From Myxococcus virescens (lineage in GTDB: Bacteria; Myxococcota; Myxococcia; Myxococcales; Myxococcaceae), in the NCBI RefSeq assembly GCF_900101905.1, contig NZ_FNAJ01000028.1, positions 1 to 50,816 on the forward strand: DNA of 50,816 bases, in the 5' to 3' direction. Below, piece by piece: positions 15,029-24,711 of this stretch. A model generated the notes under the pieces. The model was given only the letters and a program-made list of their open reading frames with translations, was not told the origin of the DNA and did no database searches. The position numbers and the translations under genes were made by a program. Position 1 is the first letter of the stretch; the number at the start of each line of letters is the position of its first letter.

Positions 15029-15865
15029 CTACGGAGGGGTTGGAACCACACCGCCCGCATCCGTCCCGGTGGGGGCCTGGGGGGCCCCGTCCAGGGCCTC
15101 CCCGGTGGTCTCTGGCTGCGGCGTGGGGGCCGGGGGCGGCGCGGTGGGGGCGGGCTGCGGCGCGGGCTGGGACGGCGCCTGGGGGGCAGCCTGGGGGCCG
15201 CTGAGGGTGTGCACGGCGCGCCGCAGCGACTCCTCCAAATCGCGGGCCGACGGGGCTACGGCGGACAGCATCTGGTTGGCGCTGCGCGCGTGGCGGCTCT
15301 GGCTCTCCGCGGCCAGCTTGAGCTGGGTGAGGGCCTCGCTGACCAGCCGGCGGGCGTCCTCCAGCTTCTGCCGGGCCTGGTAGTAGGCCACGTCCACCAT
15401 GTGCTTCTGGAGCGTCAGGCGCTGCTCCTCGGTGATGCCGGAGAGCTTCTCCGCGCGCCGGAGGTAGTAGAGGCCCTGGTCGACCCGGGCCGGCTCGTCC
15501 GAAGCGATGCGCGGCCGGGCCAGGGCCTCCAGGACGGGGAACAGGGCCTGGTCCAGTTCGTCCCGGTCGGTGAACTTGCGCGTCAGGAGGGCCGAGACGT
15601 CCTGGCCTTCGATGGCGACGGGCGCATAGGCGTCCGCCAGCCGCGGGTCCCCGGTCCGGTAGGGGACCGCGCCCATGGGGGCGTTGCGGCCCTTCATCAC
15701 CACCAGCTGCCCGTCCTGGAGGGCCAGGGTGAAGGTGCGCGCGTTGAGCTGGGAGAGGAGGAAGACGACCACGCCGCCCAGGCCCAGGATGAGAGTGAAG
15801 ACGAGGAGCCGCGTGAAGGTACGCCGCGCCCGATAGCCGAATCCCTGTTGTGCCGTTCCGTTCAT
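15029..15865 (-). CDS. Single-pass membrane protein with proline-rich C-terminus
   Basis: I do not recognise a named family for this 278-residue protein. The ATG at 15865 is preceded by AGGAGG with 9-nt spacing, which decides the start over longer readings. A short basic N-terminus (RARR) is followed by one hydrophobic helix (TRLLVFTLILGLGGVVVFLL), so the bulk is probably periplasmic. The middle (about residues 60-210) is predicted mostly helical, with charged stretches such as YYQARQKLEDARRLVSEAL. The last 60 residues are low-complexity Pro/Ala/Gln/Thr, as in envelope-spanning or wall-binding linkers. It is divergently transcribed from the giant coiled-coil gene with only 104 nt between them. 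Confidence 0.65.
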   Translation of the reverse strand: MNGTAQQGFGYRARRTFTRLLVFTLILGLGGVVVFLLSQLNARTFTLALQDGQLVVMKGRNAPMGAVPYRTGDPRLADAYAPVAIEGQDVSALLTRKFTDRDELDQALFPVLEALARPRIASDEPARVDQGLYYLRRAEKLSGITEEQRLTLQKHMVDVAYYQARQKLEDARRLVSEALTQLKLAAESQSRHARSANQMLSAVAPSARDLEESLRRAVHTLSGPQAAPQAPSQPAPQPAPTAPPPAPTPQPETTGEALDGAPQAPTGTDAGGVVPTPP

Positions 15866-15922
15866 GTCGCCTGCCCTCCTGACGTACGAGCGCGAGGCCC
15901 ATTTCCAGCCCCGGCGCTTAAC

Positions 15923-15950
15923 TTGGGGCGCGCCTGCCCGGGGGTATACT
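15923..15950 (+). promoter_or_regulatory. Possible sigma-70 type promoter for the coiled-coil gene
   Basis: TTGGGG at 15923-15928 and TATACT at 15945-15950 are separated by 16 nt and lie 20 nt before the ATG at 15970. The -10 element is close to consensus and the -35 is weak; there is no clear ribosome-binding site between them and the start. Confidence 0.35.
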
Positions 15951-15969
15951 CCCACTCCCGAACACACCG

Positions 15970-18900
15970 ATGCACCACACATTCCGCCGCTTGGGGCCCA
16001 GCGAGCTGCTGCCCCGCTACATTTTCGCGGAGAGCCTCTTCGCCCGTCGACGGGTCCTGGAAGTCGATGCGGTCGCCTCCACCGGGGGCGAGAGCGCACG
16101 CTTCCTCGTGGAGAGAGGCGCGCGCGCGGTCGTGTCGTGCGACAGGGATGTAGCGGCGGTCGAGGCCGCGCAAAAGGCGCACGGCGGTCCCGCCTTGCGC
16201 TTCCGGGCCAACGTCTACGACGACTTCGAGTCGGGCAGCTTCGATGTGGTGCTGGTCGCGGACCTGGCGCCGTACGTGAAGGCGCCGGAGCTGCTGGCGG
16301 AGCTGGCGCGGCTGGTGACGAAGCAGGGCTTCCTCGTGGGCGGCCTGCGCAACGTCGCGGGGCTCGCGTTGCCCCAGTTGCTGGAGGCCGAGGAGGGCGT
16401 GCCGCCCACCTATGGTCAACTGCTGGACGCCCTGTCGGTCCACTTCGCCCAGGTGGAGGTGGCCACGCAGTCCCCGGTGCTGGGCTACCAGCTCGCCTTC
16501 GAGCGGGGCGAAGGGCTCCAGGTGGACGGCACCCTGGTGAATCACAGCGAGGCCGCCTACTTCCTGGTGGTGGCGGGGCAGGACCCGGCGCGCGTGGTGG
16601 ACCCGACCTGGGTGCAGCTGCCTCCCGAGCCGCTGGCCTTCACGCGGGGCAAGCTCGATGAAGTGGTGGCGCGCGCGAAGTCCTGGGAGGAGCGCAGCGG
16701 CCGGCTGAAGGAGTCGCTGACGAAGCTCCGCGCGGAGCTGACGGACCGGGAGGCGGAGGCGGCGTCGCTGCGTCCCTCCTTGGAGACGGCCCGGGATGAG
16801 GTGGCCCGGCTCACCGCGCAGTTGGAGCAGGCGCGAGGGAGCCAGGAGGCACAGCGCGAGCGGGACGACCTGTCCGGGAAGCTGCGGCGCCGCGAGCTGG
16901 AGCTCCAGGTAGCGCAGGAGCGGCTGGCTGACGCGGACCGGCGGCTGGCGGCGCAGCGGCTGGAGGTGGAGGCCGCGCAGCGCGCCCAGGCGGACGCGGG
17001 CGTGCAGGTGTTGGCGGCCCAGGAGTCACTGCGGCTGGAGCGTGCTCGTCGTGAGGAGACGGCGGCTTCTCTCGAGGAGGCCCGCGAGCGGCTGACGCAG
17101 GCGTATACGCAGGTGCGGGACCTCCAGGAGGAGCAGGCCACGCTGCGCATCGAGCGCGAGCGGGACCGGCTGGCGGCCGAGCGCGCCGTGGAGCAGTCCG
17201 AGGACCGGCGGCGTGCCGCGGAGGCCGCGCGCGAGCGGGAGCTGCGCATCGCGGAGCAGTACTCGGCGGCCCTGGCGGCCGTGGAGCACCTGAAGGCCGA
17301 GGCGGCTCAGGCGGCGGAGACGTCCCGGGACGCGGGCGCCGCCGTCTCCGTGAAGGATGCGGAGCTGGCGCGCACGGCTCGGGAGCTGGTGGACGCGCGG
17401 CAGCGGACGGCCTCGGCGGAGGGGGCTCGGAAGGACGCGGAGTCGCGGCTGGAGTCGCTCCAGGCGGAGGTCCGGGGCCTGGAGACGGAGCTGGCCGCCG
17501 CTCGCGAGTCGCAGTCCCGCCTGGGCCAGGAGGTGGAGGCCCTGACGCACGCGGAGGCTTCCGCGCGGGCCACGGCGCAGAAGTGGGAGGAGTCGCTTCA
17601 TCACGCCTCGCAGCGGTTGGAGGCGCTGGAGGCGGAGCGCGCTCGGACCGAGGAGCGGCTGGGGCAGGCGCTGGAGACGGAGCGGGACGCGCTCCAGGCC
17701 CGGCTGACGTCGCTGGAGCGCGAGCTGGAGGACGAGCGGGCTCGGGCGACGGCGCTGGAGCGGCAGGTCCTGGATGAGGTCTCCGCGAAGGGCGAGGTCG
17801 AGGCCCGGCGGCAGGAGCTTGCGGAGGAGCGCGCGGCCCTGGTCCGGCGCGTGGTGGAGCTGGAGGCCGAGGCTTCCTCGCACGCTCGTACGGGACGGCA
17901 GTCCTCGGAGCGCGCGGCGGAGCTGGAGGCCGCGCTGCGGACCGCTCGCGAGGAGCTGGAGTCCGCGCACCTGGAATGGCAGGCGTCGGAGGAGCAGCTC
18001 GGGCGCGTTCGCGGGGAACTGGACTCGGAGCGTGAGGCTCGGGCCGCGGTGGAAGAGGCGCTGCGGCTGGCGCGTGGGAAGCTGGAGGGCGCGGCGCAGC
18101 GGCTGACGGAGGCCGAGGCCACGCTCTCGCGGACCCGTGAGGCGTTGGACGCGGAGGTTGCTCGGCGCACGGCGCTGGAGAACTCCCTGGCCGAGGTCCG
18201 GGACTCGCTGGACTCCGAGCAGGAGGGGCGGGCCCGTGCGTTGGAGGCGCTGCGTGCGCAGCTCGAGGCCGAGCAGTCGCGGCGCAGCGATGCCGAGGCG
18301 ACGCTCGCTGAGACTCGGGCTGGACTGGATGAGGCTCGCCAGACGCTGAGCCAGGTTCGGGACGCGCTTGCTTCCGAAGAGGAGCGGCGCGCTCGGTGGG
18401 AAGCGGCGCTCGGGGATGCGCAGGCGCTGCTCCAAGTGGAGGGGCAAGAGCGCGCGCGGTTGGAGGTGGCGCTCACCGCGGAGTCGGAGCGACGGGCTCA
18501 GGCGGAGGGCTTGCTTGTAGAGGTTCAGGCTCGCTTGGACGAGGCGCTGGCGGCGCGCGAGCGGACCGAGGCGGAGCTGGTCTCGGCCCAGGAGGCGCTG
18601 GTCCGGCACGAGGCTCGGGGCCAGACGGCGCTCGCTTCCGAACGTGAGGAGCGTGAACGGCTGGCCGCGGAGCTCACCGCGATGCGGGAGCGAGCCTTCG
18701 GCGCGGACGAGGTCGTCACCCGGCTCCAGGCCGAGGTGGCTTCCGAGCGCGAGGCGCGTGCCCAGGCGCAGGAGGCGCTCGCAGCGGAGCGTGAGGCGCT
18801 TGCCCAGGTTCGTGCGGACCTGGACGTCGAACGCCAGGGGCGCGGCGATGGCGAGGCCGAGCTGGCCCGCGTGCAGGGGTTGCTTGGGGGGGAGCAGCAG

Positions 18901-21900
18901 GCCCGCACGGGGGCGGAGGCCGCGCTGGCTCAGCTCCGCGCGACGCTCGGGGCGGAACAGCAGTCGCTGGCTGATACCGAAGCCTCCCTGGCCGAGGCGC
19001 GTGCTGCGCTGACTGCGGAACAGCAGACGCGCGCCGAGACCGAGGCCGTGCTGGCGGAGTCGCGCGAGGCGTTCGCGGCGGAGCAACAGGCTCGCGCGGA
19101 GACCGAGGCCGTGCTGGCGCAGTCTCGCGAGGCGTTCGCGGCGGAACAGCAGGCTCGCGCGGAGACCGAGGCCGTGCTGGCGCAATCTCGCGAGGCGTTC
19201 GCGGCGGAGCAACAGGCTCGCGCCGAGCTTGAGACGGCCCTGTCGCAGTCGCGTGAGTCGCTGACGGCGGAGCAGCAGGCTCGTGCCGAGCTTGAGATGG
19301 CCCTGTCGCAGTCGCGTGAGTCGCTGACGGCGGAACAGCAGACGCTCATCGAGCTTGAGACCGCACTGTCGCGGTCTCGTGAATCGCTCACCGCGGAGCA
19401 GCAGGCTCGCGCGGCCATCGAGGCCGCCCTGTCCCAGGCCCGTGAGGCACTTGCCGCGGAGCAGCAGGCTCGCGCTCAGGCTGAGTCTGCACTGGCGCAG
19501 TCGCGTGCGACGCTCGAAGCGGAGCAGCAGACTCGCGCCGATACCGGTGCCGCGCTTGGACAGACTCGCTCGGCACTGGAGTCCGAGCAGCAGGGCCGTG
19601 CCGAGGCCGAAGCCGCGTTGGCGCAGGTCCGCGCGGTGCTCGAAGCGGAGCAACGCACGCGAACCGAAGCGGAGTCCGCGCTGCAAACGCTGCGAACGGA
19701 GGCGTCCGAGCGCGACCAGGCACGGCAGGAGCGACTGGCTGCCGCCGAACGTGTCATGGCTGAGCAGGAGCGCGCGCTCGAAGCGCAGCGCCTGGCGGCC
19801 GAGGCTCGCGAGCAGGAGCTGCGCGATACCGTGACGCGCCTGGAGTCGGAGCGGGCGTGGGCGGAGGACACCGCGAAGGAACAGCGCTCGGCGTTGGAGT
19901 CCCAGCTCTCGGAGGCGCGCGCGGCGCAGGAGTCGGACGCGGCGCGTGCGGTCGCGCTGGCTCAGTCCCTGGCGGACCTCGAGTCGGCCCGAAGCGCGGC
20001 GGATGCCCAGCTCGCCGAGCGTGCGGGAACCATCGAGGCGCTGGAGACGCAGGTCGCCCAGTTGCGTGAGCAGGTAGCGGCGCGTGAGGAGGATGCGGGC
20101 CGTGTCAGTGAGGCCGCCGCCGAGGCTCGCGAGGCGCTGACCCGACAGGAAGCCGCCGCGCAGGAGCGACTCTCCGCGGTCGAGCGGTCGCTGGACGACG
20201 CGCTTGCTCGGGCGGAGCAGCAGCAGGGCGAAATCGAAGCGCTGGCGGCGGAGCGAGACCGAGAACGGACGGCCTTGGCCGCGGCGCAGCAGGAACTGGC
20301 GCATCTGGGCGCCGCGCGGCAGGAGAGCATGCGTCTGGGGGCACAGCTCCAGCGCGCCATGGCGGCCCTGAACGAGCGGGGCATGCACATCGCTCGGCTC
20401 GATGCCGAGTTGGTGGATGCGCAGGACCGGCTCGCGGCGCAGCGGGAGAACGCCGAGTTGCTCATGGTGCAGCTCGAGACGGCGCGGCGCTTCGCGGGCA
20501 AGGCCACCGCGATGGAGAACTCGCTCGAAGCTGAGCGCGCCGCACTGGAGACGCTGCGGACCGAGCTGGCCCGCGCGACCGAGGCAGCCGCGACGGAGCA
20601 GGCGAGGGCGAACGCGCTGGAGGCCCAGCTCACGGACTCCGCCGATGGATTGACGCGGGCCCGCAGCGAGCTGGAGGCCCAGCGCGCCGAACTCGAAGGA
20701 AAGCTCTCGGACGCCGCCTCTCGTTCCGAGGCCCTTCGGGCGGAGCTCGAAGCGCGACTCGCCGATGCTGTCGAGCGGGCCAATGCACTCCGCGCAGAGA
20801 CGGAGCAGCAGCGCGCTGAACTCGAAGCGCAGCTCGCGGAAGCTGTTTCTCGTTCCGACGCGCTGCGTGCGGAGTCGGGGCAGCAGTTCGCGGAGGCTAC
20901 GGCTCGCGCCGCGGCCGAACGCGCGGCGCTGGAGTCCCGGCTCGCGGAAGTCGCGGCCTCCGCAGACGCACAGCGCGCCGAGTCGGAGACCCGCCTGGCG
21001 GACCTCAACGCCCGGTTCGAGGCCCAGCAAGCGGAGCTGGAATCGCGGCTCGCCGAGGCCTCCGCGAAGTTCAACGCGCAACTGGCGGAGGCCAGCGACC
21101 GCGCGGCCCGGCTCTCCGACACCGCCGACCGTGCCCAAGCCGACAGGGCCACACTGGAATCCCACGTCGCCGAGCTCACGTCCCAGCTCGATGTGCTTCG
21201 CGCCGACCTGACCGCCGCCACGGAGCGGGCGGCCACGCTTCAGTCCGCCCAGGAGCGCCTCGCCCGTGCGGACTCCGACCGCGAGCGCCTCCAGTCCGAC
21301 CTGTCCGTCGCCCGCGCCGCCCGGGTCCGCCTCGAAGGCCGCGTCACCGCCCTGGAAGCCGCGTCCACCGACGCCGTCCGGATCCTCGACGCCGAGCGTG
21401 CCGAGCGCACCCGCCTGTCCCAGGCGCTCGAAGTGGCCACGCAGCAGCTCCAGCAGCACGACGGCAGCGCGGCCGGGCAGCTCGCGTTGCTCCAGACCGA
21501 GCGCTCCCAGCTCGATGAACAGCTCCGGGGGCTCGAAACCCAGCTCCAGTCCCAGAAGGCCCGCGTGGACGCGCTGGAGGCGGAGCGCACCGAACTCCTG
21601 TCCACCGTGGAGTCCCTCAAGGTGTCCTCCCAGCCCGAAGACGTGCTGGAGATGGCCGCGGAGATGGAGCTCCTCCAGTCCCTGGTGGAGGACCTCCAGC
21701 AGAAGCTCGCGGACCGCGAGGCCGAGCTGGCCGCGGCGCAGCGGCCGGCGTCCCGCGCGGACAGCTTCGCCCTGTTGGACGCGCCCGAGCCGGCCCGGAA
21801 TGAGCTGGTCCCCCCGGCCGGGACGGAGCAGGGCGCCAAGGCCCCGGCGCGGCGCCCCCGAGGCGCGGTGCCCGCGCTGGACCTGCCGCCCCAGAAAACG

Positions 21901-21927
21901 CCCCCGAAGCCGGGCGAGCGCGAATAG
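15970..21927 (+). CDS. Giant coiled-coil protein with N-terminal pseudo-methyltransferase domain
   Basis: This is a 1985-residue acidic protein. Residues about 25-200 look like a Rossmann-type SAM methyltransferase (RRRVLEVDAVASTGGESARF, FDVVLVADLAPYV, FLVGGLRNVAGL), but the glycine-rich loop is replaced by EVDAVASTGG, so SAM binding is doubtful. From about residue 235 to 1930 the chain is almost uninterrupted Glu/Ala/Arg/Gln/Leu heptad sequence, a very long coiled coil, including thirteen 21-residue repeats at 971-1243. The C-terminus is Pro-rich and basic. Long coiled coils of this type in myxobacteria act as scaffolds in motility, polarity or division complexes, but no specific role can be read here. 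dapF follows 24 nt downstream. Confidence 0.8.
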   Translation: MHHTFRRLGPSELLPRYIFAESLFARRRVLEVDAVASTGGESARFLVERGARAVVSCDRDVAAVEAAQKAHGGPALRFRANVYDDFESGSFDVVLVADLAPYVKAPELLAELARLVTKQGFLVGGLRNVAGLALPQLLEAEEGVPPTYGQLLDALSVHFAQVEVATQSPVLGYQLAFERGEGLQVDGTLVNHSEAAYFLVVAGQDPARVVDPTWVQLPPEPLAFTRGKLDEVVARAKSWEERSGRLKESLTKLRAELTDREAEAASLRPSLETARDEVARLTAQLEQARGSQEAQRERDDLSGKLRRRELELQVAQERLADADRRLAAQRLEVEAAQRAQADAGVQVLAAQESLRLERARREETAASLEEARERLTQAYTQVRDLQEEQATLRIERERDRLAAERAVEQSEDRRRAAEAARERELRIAEQYSAALAAVEHLKAEAAQAAETSRDAGAAVSVKDAELARTARELVDARQRTASAEGARKDAESRLESLQAEVRGLETELAAARESQSRLGQEVEALTHAEASARATAQKWEESLHHASQRLEALEAERARTEERLGQALETERDALQARLTSLERELEDERARATALERQVLDEVSAKGEVEARRQELAEERAALVRRVVELEAEASSHARTGRQSSERAAELEAALRTAREELESAHLEWQASEEQLGRVRGELDSEREARAAVEEALRLARGKLEGAAQRLTEAEATLSRTREALDAEVARRTALENSLAEVRDSLDSEQEGRARALEALRAQLEAEQSRRSDAEATLAETRAGLDEARQTLSQVRDALASEEERRARWEAALGDAQALLQVEGQERARLEVALTAESERRAQAEGLLVEVQARLDEALAARERTEAELVSAQEALVRHEARGQTALASEREERERLAAELTAMRERAFGADEVVTRLQAEVASEREARAQAQEALAAEREALAQVRADLDVERQGRGDGEAELARVQGLLGGEQQARTGAEAALAQLRATLGAEQQSLADTEASLAEARAALTAEQQTRAETEAVLAESREAFAAEQQARAETEAVLAQSREAFAAEQQARAETEAVLAQSREAFAAEQQARAELETALSQSRESLTAEQQARAELEMALSQSRESLTAEQQTLIELETALSRSRESLTAEQQARAAIEAALSQAREALAAEQQARAQAESALAQSRATLEAEQQTRADTGAALGQTRSALESEQQGRAEAEAALAQVRAVLEAEQRTRTEAESALQTLRTEASERDQARQERLAAAERVMAEQERALEAQRLAAEAREQELRDTVTRLESERAWAEDTAKEQRSALESQLSEARAAQESDAARAVALAQSLADLESARSAADAQLAERAGTIEALETQVAQLREQVAAREEDAGRVSEAAAEAREALTRQEAAAQERLSAVERSLDDALARAEQQQGEIEALAAERDRERTALAAAQQELAHLGAARQESMRLGAQLQRAMAALNERGMHIARLDAELVDAQDRLAAQRENAELLMVQLETARRFAGKATAMENSLEAERAALETLRTELARATEAAATEQARANALEAQLTDSADGLTRARSELEAQRAELEGKLSDAASRSEALRAELEARLADAVERANALRAETEQQRAELEAQLAEAVSRSDALRAESGQQFAEATARAAAERAALESRLAEVAASADAQRAESETRLADLNARFEAQQAELESRLAEASAKFNAQLAEASDRAARLSDTADRAQADRATLESHVAELTSQLDVLRADLTAATERAATLQSAQERLARADSDRERLQSDLSVARAARVRLEGRVTALEAASTDAVRILDAERAERTRLSQALEVATQQLQQHDGSAAGQLALLQTERSQLDEQLRGLETQLQSQKARVDALEAERTELLSTVESLKVSSQPEDVLEMAAEMELLQSLVEDLQQKLADREAELAAAQRPASRADSFALLDAPEPARNELVPPAGTEQGAKAPARRPRGAVPALDLPPQKTPPKPGERE
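18880..19698 (+). repeat. Thirteen tandem 63-nt repeats encoding 21-residue units
   Basis: Within the coiled-coil gene, thirteen consecutive units follow the pattern xLxAEQQxRAExExALxxxRx, each 21 residues or exactly three heptads. Units 4 and 5 (AFAAEQQARAETEAVLAQSRE) are identical in protein and nearly so in DNA. This indicates recent growth by unit duplication and likely copy-number variation between strains. Confidence 0.85.
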
Positions 21928-21951
21928 CCGCTCGGGACTAGGATTGCGCCC

Positions 21952-22803
21952 GTGGAAGCTCGCGAGCGCATCTTCAAGTATCAGGGCCTGGGCAATGACT
22001 TCGTCGTGCTGGACCGGCGCGGCTCCGGCGAGGACATCGACGCCGCTACGTCGCGGTGGATGTGCGACCGGCGCCTGGGCATCGGCGGGGACGGGGTGCT
22101 GGCGCTGCTTCCCTCCGAGCGTGGCGTCGCCCGCATGGTCGTGCACAACGCCGACGGCAGCATCGCGGAGATGTGTGGCAACGGCCTGCGCTGCGCGGTG
22201 AAGTTCCTGGTGGATGACTCGGGCCGGACGCCAGGCCACCTCGACGTGGAGACCGGGGCGGGCGTGCTCACCTGCTACCCCTCGTATGGCGAGGGAGGTG
22301 TGGTCGCTGTGGACATTTCCATGGGGCCCGCCCGGCTGGTCGCCTCCAACCTGCCTTCGGGCGCCACGGGGCAGCCCTTTCTGGATGCCTTGGTGCCGGG
22401 CCATCCGCCCCTGCGCGCCTACGCGGTGAGCATGGGCAATCCCCACATGGTCCTCCTGGACCAGCCGCTGGAGGATGCCTCGCGCCTGGGGCCCCTGCTG
22501 GAGCACCACCCGTCCTTCCCGGACCGCACCAACGTGGAGTTCGTCCGTGTGGACTCGGACGGCCTCACCGTGGTGGTCTGGGAGCGAGGCTGCGGCCTCA
22601 CCCAGGCCTGTGGGACGGGCGCCTGCGCGTCCGCCGTGGCCGCCGTGCTGGCCAAACGGCTCCCGGCCGATGCCTGGCTGCGCGTCACCCTGCCAGGGGG
22701 AGACCTGCGCATCCGCGTCCCCGCCGACCTGTCCGACATCCGCCTCCGTGGACCGGTGGCCTTCGTCTTCGAGGGCGTTGTCGCGATTCCCTCGGGCCGG
22801 TAA
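21952..22803 (+). CDS. dapF: Diaminopimelate epimerase
   Basis: DapF converts LL- to meso-diaminopimelate, the last step before lysine and the source of the peptidoglycan cross-linking residue. The 283-residue protein has the family hallmarks: KYQGLGNDFVVLD at the N-terminus, NADGSIAEMCGNGLRC with catalytic Cys75, SMGNPHMV, and GCGLTQACGTGAC with catalytic Cys220. The start is GTG at 21952. It lies 24 nt after the coiled-coil gene and 38 nt before a response-regulator gene, all on the same strand, so a shared transcript is likely although the functions differ. Confidence 0.95.
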   Translation: MEARERIFKYQGLGNDFVVLDRRGSGEDIDAATSRWMCDRRLGIGGDGVLALLPSERGVARMVVHNADGSIAEMCGNGLRCAVKFLVDDSGRTPGHLDVETGAGVLTCYPSYGEGGVVAVDISMGPARLVASNLPSGATGQPFLDALVPGHPPLRAYAVSMGNPHMVLLDQPLEDASRLGPLLEHHPSFPDRTNVEFVRVDSDGLTVVVWERGCGLTQACGTGACASAVAAVLAKRLPADAWLRVTLPGGDLRIRVPADLSDIRLRGPVAFVFEGVVAIPSGR

Positions 22804-22841
22804 CCTCCCGCGTTCCTCTCGCTCCCAGGTCAGAACGCGCC

Positions 22842-24692
22842 GTGGCCGGACCCATCCTCGTCGTCGACGACGACCTGTTCTTCCGTCAGCTCGCCAGCGA
22901 CTTGCTCACGCATAACGGGCATCGCGTGGTGGCCGTGGAGAACGCAACGCTCGCGCTCGAAGAGGCGGCACGCACGTCGTTCGACCTGGTCATCACCGAT
23001 GTGGTGATGCCAGGCGTGGACGGCTTCGCTCTCACCGCGCGCCTGCGCGAGCGGGACCCCGACCAGGAGGTCATCCTCGTCAGCCATCGCACCGACATCC
23101 GGAACTCGGAGGTGGCGCTGCGCTCGGGCGCGGCGGACTGTCTCACCAAGCCGGTGGACGCCAACGACATGCTGCTCGCCGTGGACCGGGCGCTGGAGCG
23201 CGCGTCCCTGCGCCGCGAGCGGACGCAGCTTCGTGACGAGAACCTGGAGTTCGCCCGCTTCCACAACCTGCACCAGCGCTGCCTGGAGCTCCTGTCCCAT
23301 CCCGACCTGGAGTGGCTCCAGGAGCGGCTCACCTCGGAGCTGGCGGCCATCTGCGACGCGCAGAGCGCCGCGCTGTGGGTGGTGGACGACCGGGGAGACC
23401 TGGTGCTGCGGGCCTACCGTGGGCTGTTGGACCGACAGTTCCTCGCGGAGAAGATGAGCCCGGAAGGGCCGCTGTCCGGACGGCTGCGCGAGGCCCAGCC
23501 GTGGCTGGCCCGCGACGAGCGCTCGTCGGTGATGTACGTGCCCCTGGTGGCGTCGGGGGAGGTCGTCGGGTTGGCGCAGCTCTCCGACCCGCTGTCGGGG
23601 GACTTCCGGCCCGAGCATTCGCGCGATGCTCGCGTGCTGGGTGACTTCGCGGCGGTGGGCCTGAAGAACGGCCGGAAGATGCTCGCGCTCCAGCGTCTGG
23701 GCCTGAGAGACCGCGAGACGGCGGCGTACAACCTCAGCTACTTCACCGACTACGCGTCCAAGGAAATCTACAAGGCCCGGCGCTACGGGCGGACGTTCTC
23801 CCTGCTGACCTTCTCCATCGACAACCTGCCGCTGGTGCGCGTGCGCCAGGGCGCGGCGGACGCGAAGAAGGCGGTGCGCGGCATCATCAAGGCGCTCAGT
23901 AAAATCATCCGCGACTCGGACGTCATCGCGAAGGCGAGCGACCAGGAGTTCTACCTCCTGCTGCCGGAGACGGACTTCTTCGGGGCGCTGATGTTCGTGC
24001 GCCGTGCCGTGGCCGCCGTGCGCGAGGAGCCCGAGGCCATGGAGGTGGACCAGCGCCTCCCGCTGGCGATGGTGGGCGGGGCCAGCACCTTCCCCAAGGA
24101 TGGCGAGGACTTTGACGAGCTGGTGCACCGCTGCCGTCGCCGCATGGACGAGCGGCGCGCGTCGTTGCAGCGCCGGCTGATGCTGGACGGGCTGCCCTTC
24201 TGGGACGAGGTGGACCTGCTGCTGGGCACGCCGAACAGCCCCCGGCTGCCGGTGGACGAGCGCTCCGAGCCGAGCCGCCGGGGCAAGGTGTCCGACGTCC
24301 TCTTCGACGAGCTCCAGGCGGAGATTGCCCGGGAGATGATGCGGGACCCAGGCTCGCGCGGCCTGCTGTACGTGGGCGGGCCGGAGATTCGCACGGACCT
24401 GAACATCGCCGCCGGGCTGGAGTCCGCGCCTCCAGATCTGGCGTCGCGCATCTACCTGCTGGGCCGCCGCGTCGACCTGGAGTCACACCCCGCGCTGACG
24501 CCCGTGTTCCTGGAAGGCGACGACCGCATCGCGCGGCACGAGTTCATCCTCTGGCTCTCCGAGAACGCGGCCTACGCGCTCATCCAGCGGCGGGGCCACG
24601 GAGCGACGTGGGGGTTCCACACCTCGGACACCGCGGTGGTGGACGGGCTCATCTCCAAGCTGCAGGCCGAATACGACCTGCAGCCCTACTGA
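22842..24692 (+). CDS. Response regulator with GAF and degenerate GGDEF domains
   Basis: The 616-residue protein starts with a receiver domain (ILVVDDD, phospho-acceptor Asp53 in DLVITDVVMPG, Lys103 in LTKPVD). A GAF-like region follows at about 145-285 (CDAQSAALWVVDDRGDL, VMYVPLVASGEVVGLAQL). Residues about 290-440 have the diguanylate cyclase fold (AYNLSYFTDYASKEIYKARRYG), but the catalytic GGDEF is replaced by SDQEF (366-370), so it probably does not make cyclic di-GMP and may bind nucleotides or partners instead. A C-terminal segment of about 150 residues is unassigned. The start is GTG. It sits between dapF and another response regulator and probably receives a signal from an unlinked kinase. 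Confidence 0.82.
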   Translation: MAGPILVVDDDLFFRQLASDLLTHNGHRVVAVENATLALEEAARTSFDLVITDVVMPGVDGFALTARLRERDPDQEVILVSHRTDIRNSEVALRSGAADCLTKPVDANDMLLAVDRALERASLRRERTQLRDENLEFARFHNLHQRCLELLSHPDLEWLQERLTSELAAICDAQSAALWVVDDRGDLVLRAYRGLLDRQFLAEKMSPEGPLSGRLREAQPWLARDERSSVMYVPLVASGEVVGLAQLSDPLSGDFRPEHSRDARVLGDFAAVGLKNGRKMLALQRLGLRDRETAAYNLSYFTDYASKEIYKARRYGRTFSLLTFSIDNLPLVRVRQGAADAKKAVRGIIKALSKIIRDSDVIAKASDQEFYLLLPETDFFGALMFVRRAVAAVREEPEAMEVDQRLPLAMVGGASTFPKDGEDFDELVHRCRRRMDERRASLQRRLMLDGLPFWDEVDLLLGTPNSPRLPVDERSEPSRRGKVSDVLFDELQAEIAREMMRDPGSRGLLYVGGPEIRTDLNIAAGLESAPPDLASRIYLLGRRVDLESHPALTPVFLEGDDRIARHEFILWLSENAAYALIQRRGHGATWGFHTSDTAVVDGLISKLQAEYDLQPY

Positions 24693-24711
24693 CACGAAGC
24701 GGAGCGCCACC

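Noticed and set aside
17026..22509. Very long open frame antisense to the coiled-coil gene
   Set aside because: It mirrors GC-rich third positions of the real gene, has low-complexity Arg/Leu/Gly composition and crosses dapF; no domain is visible.
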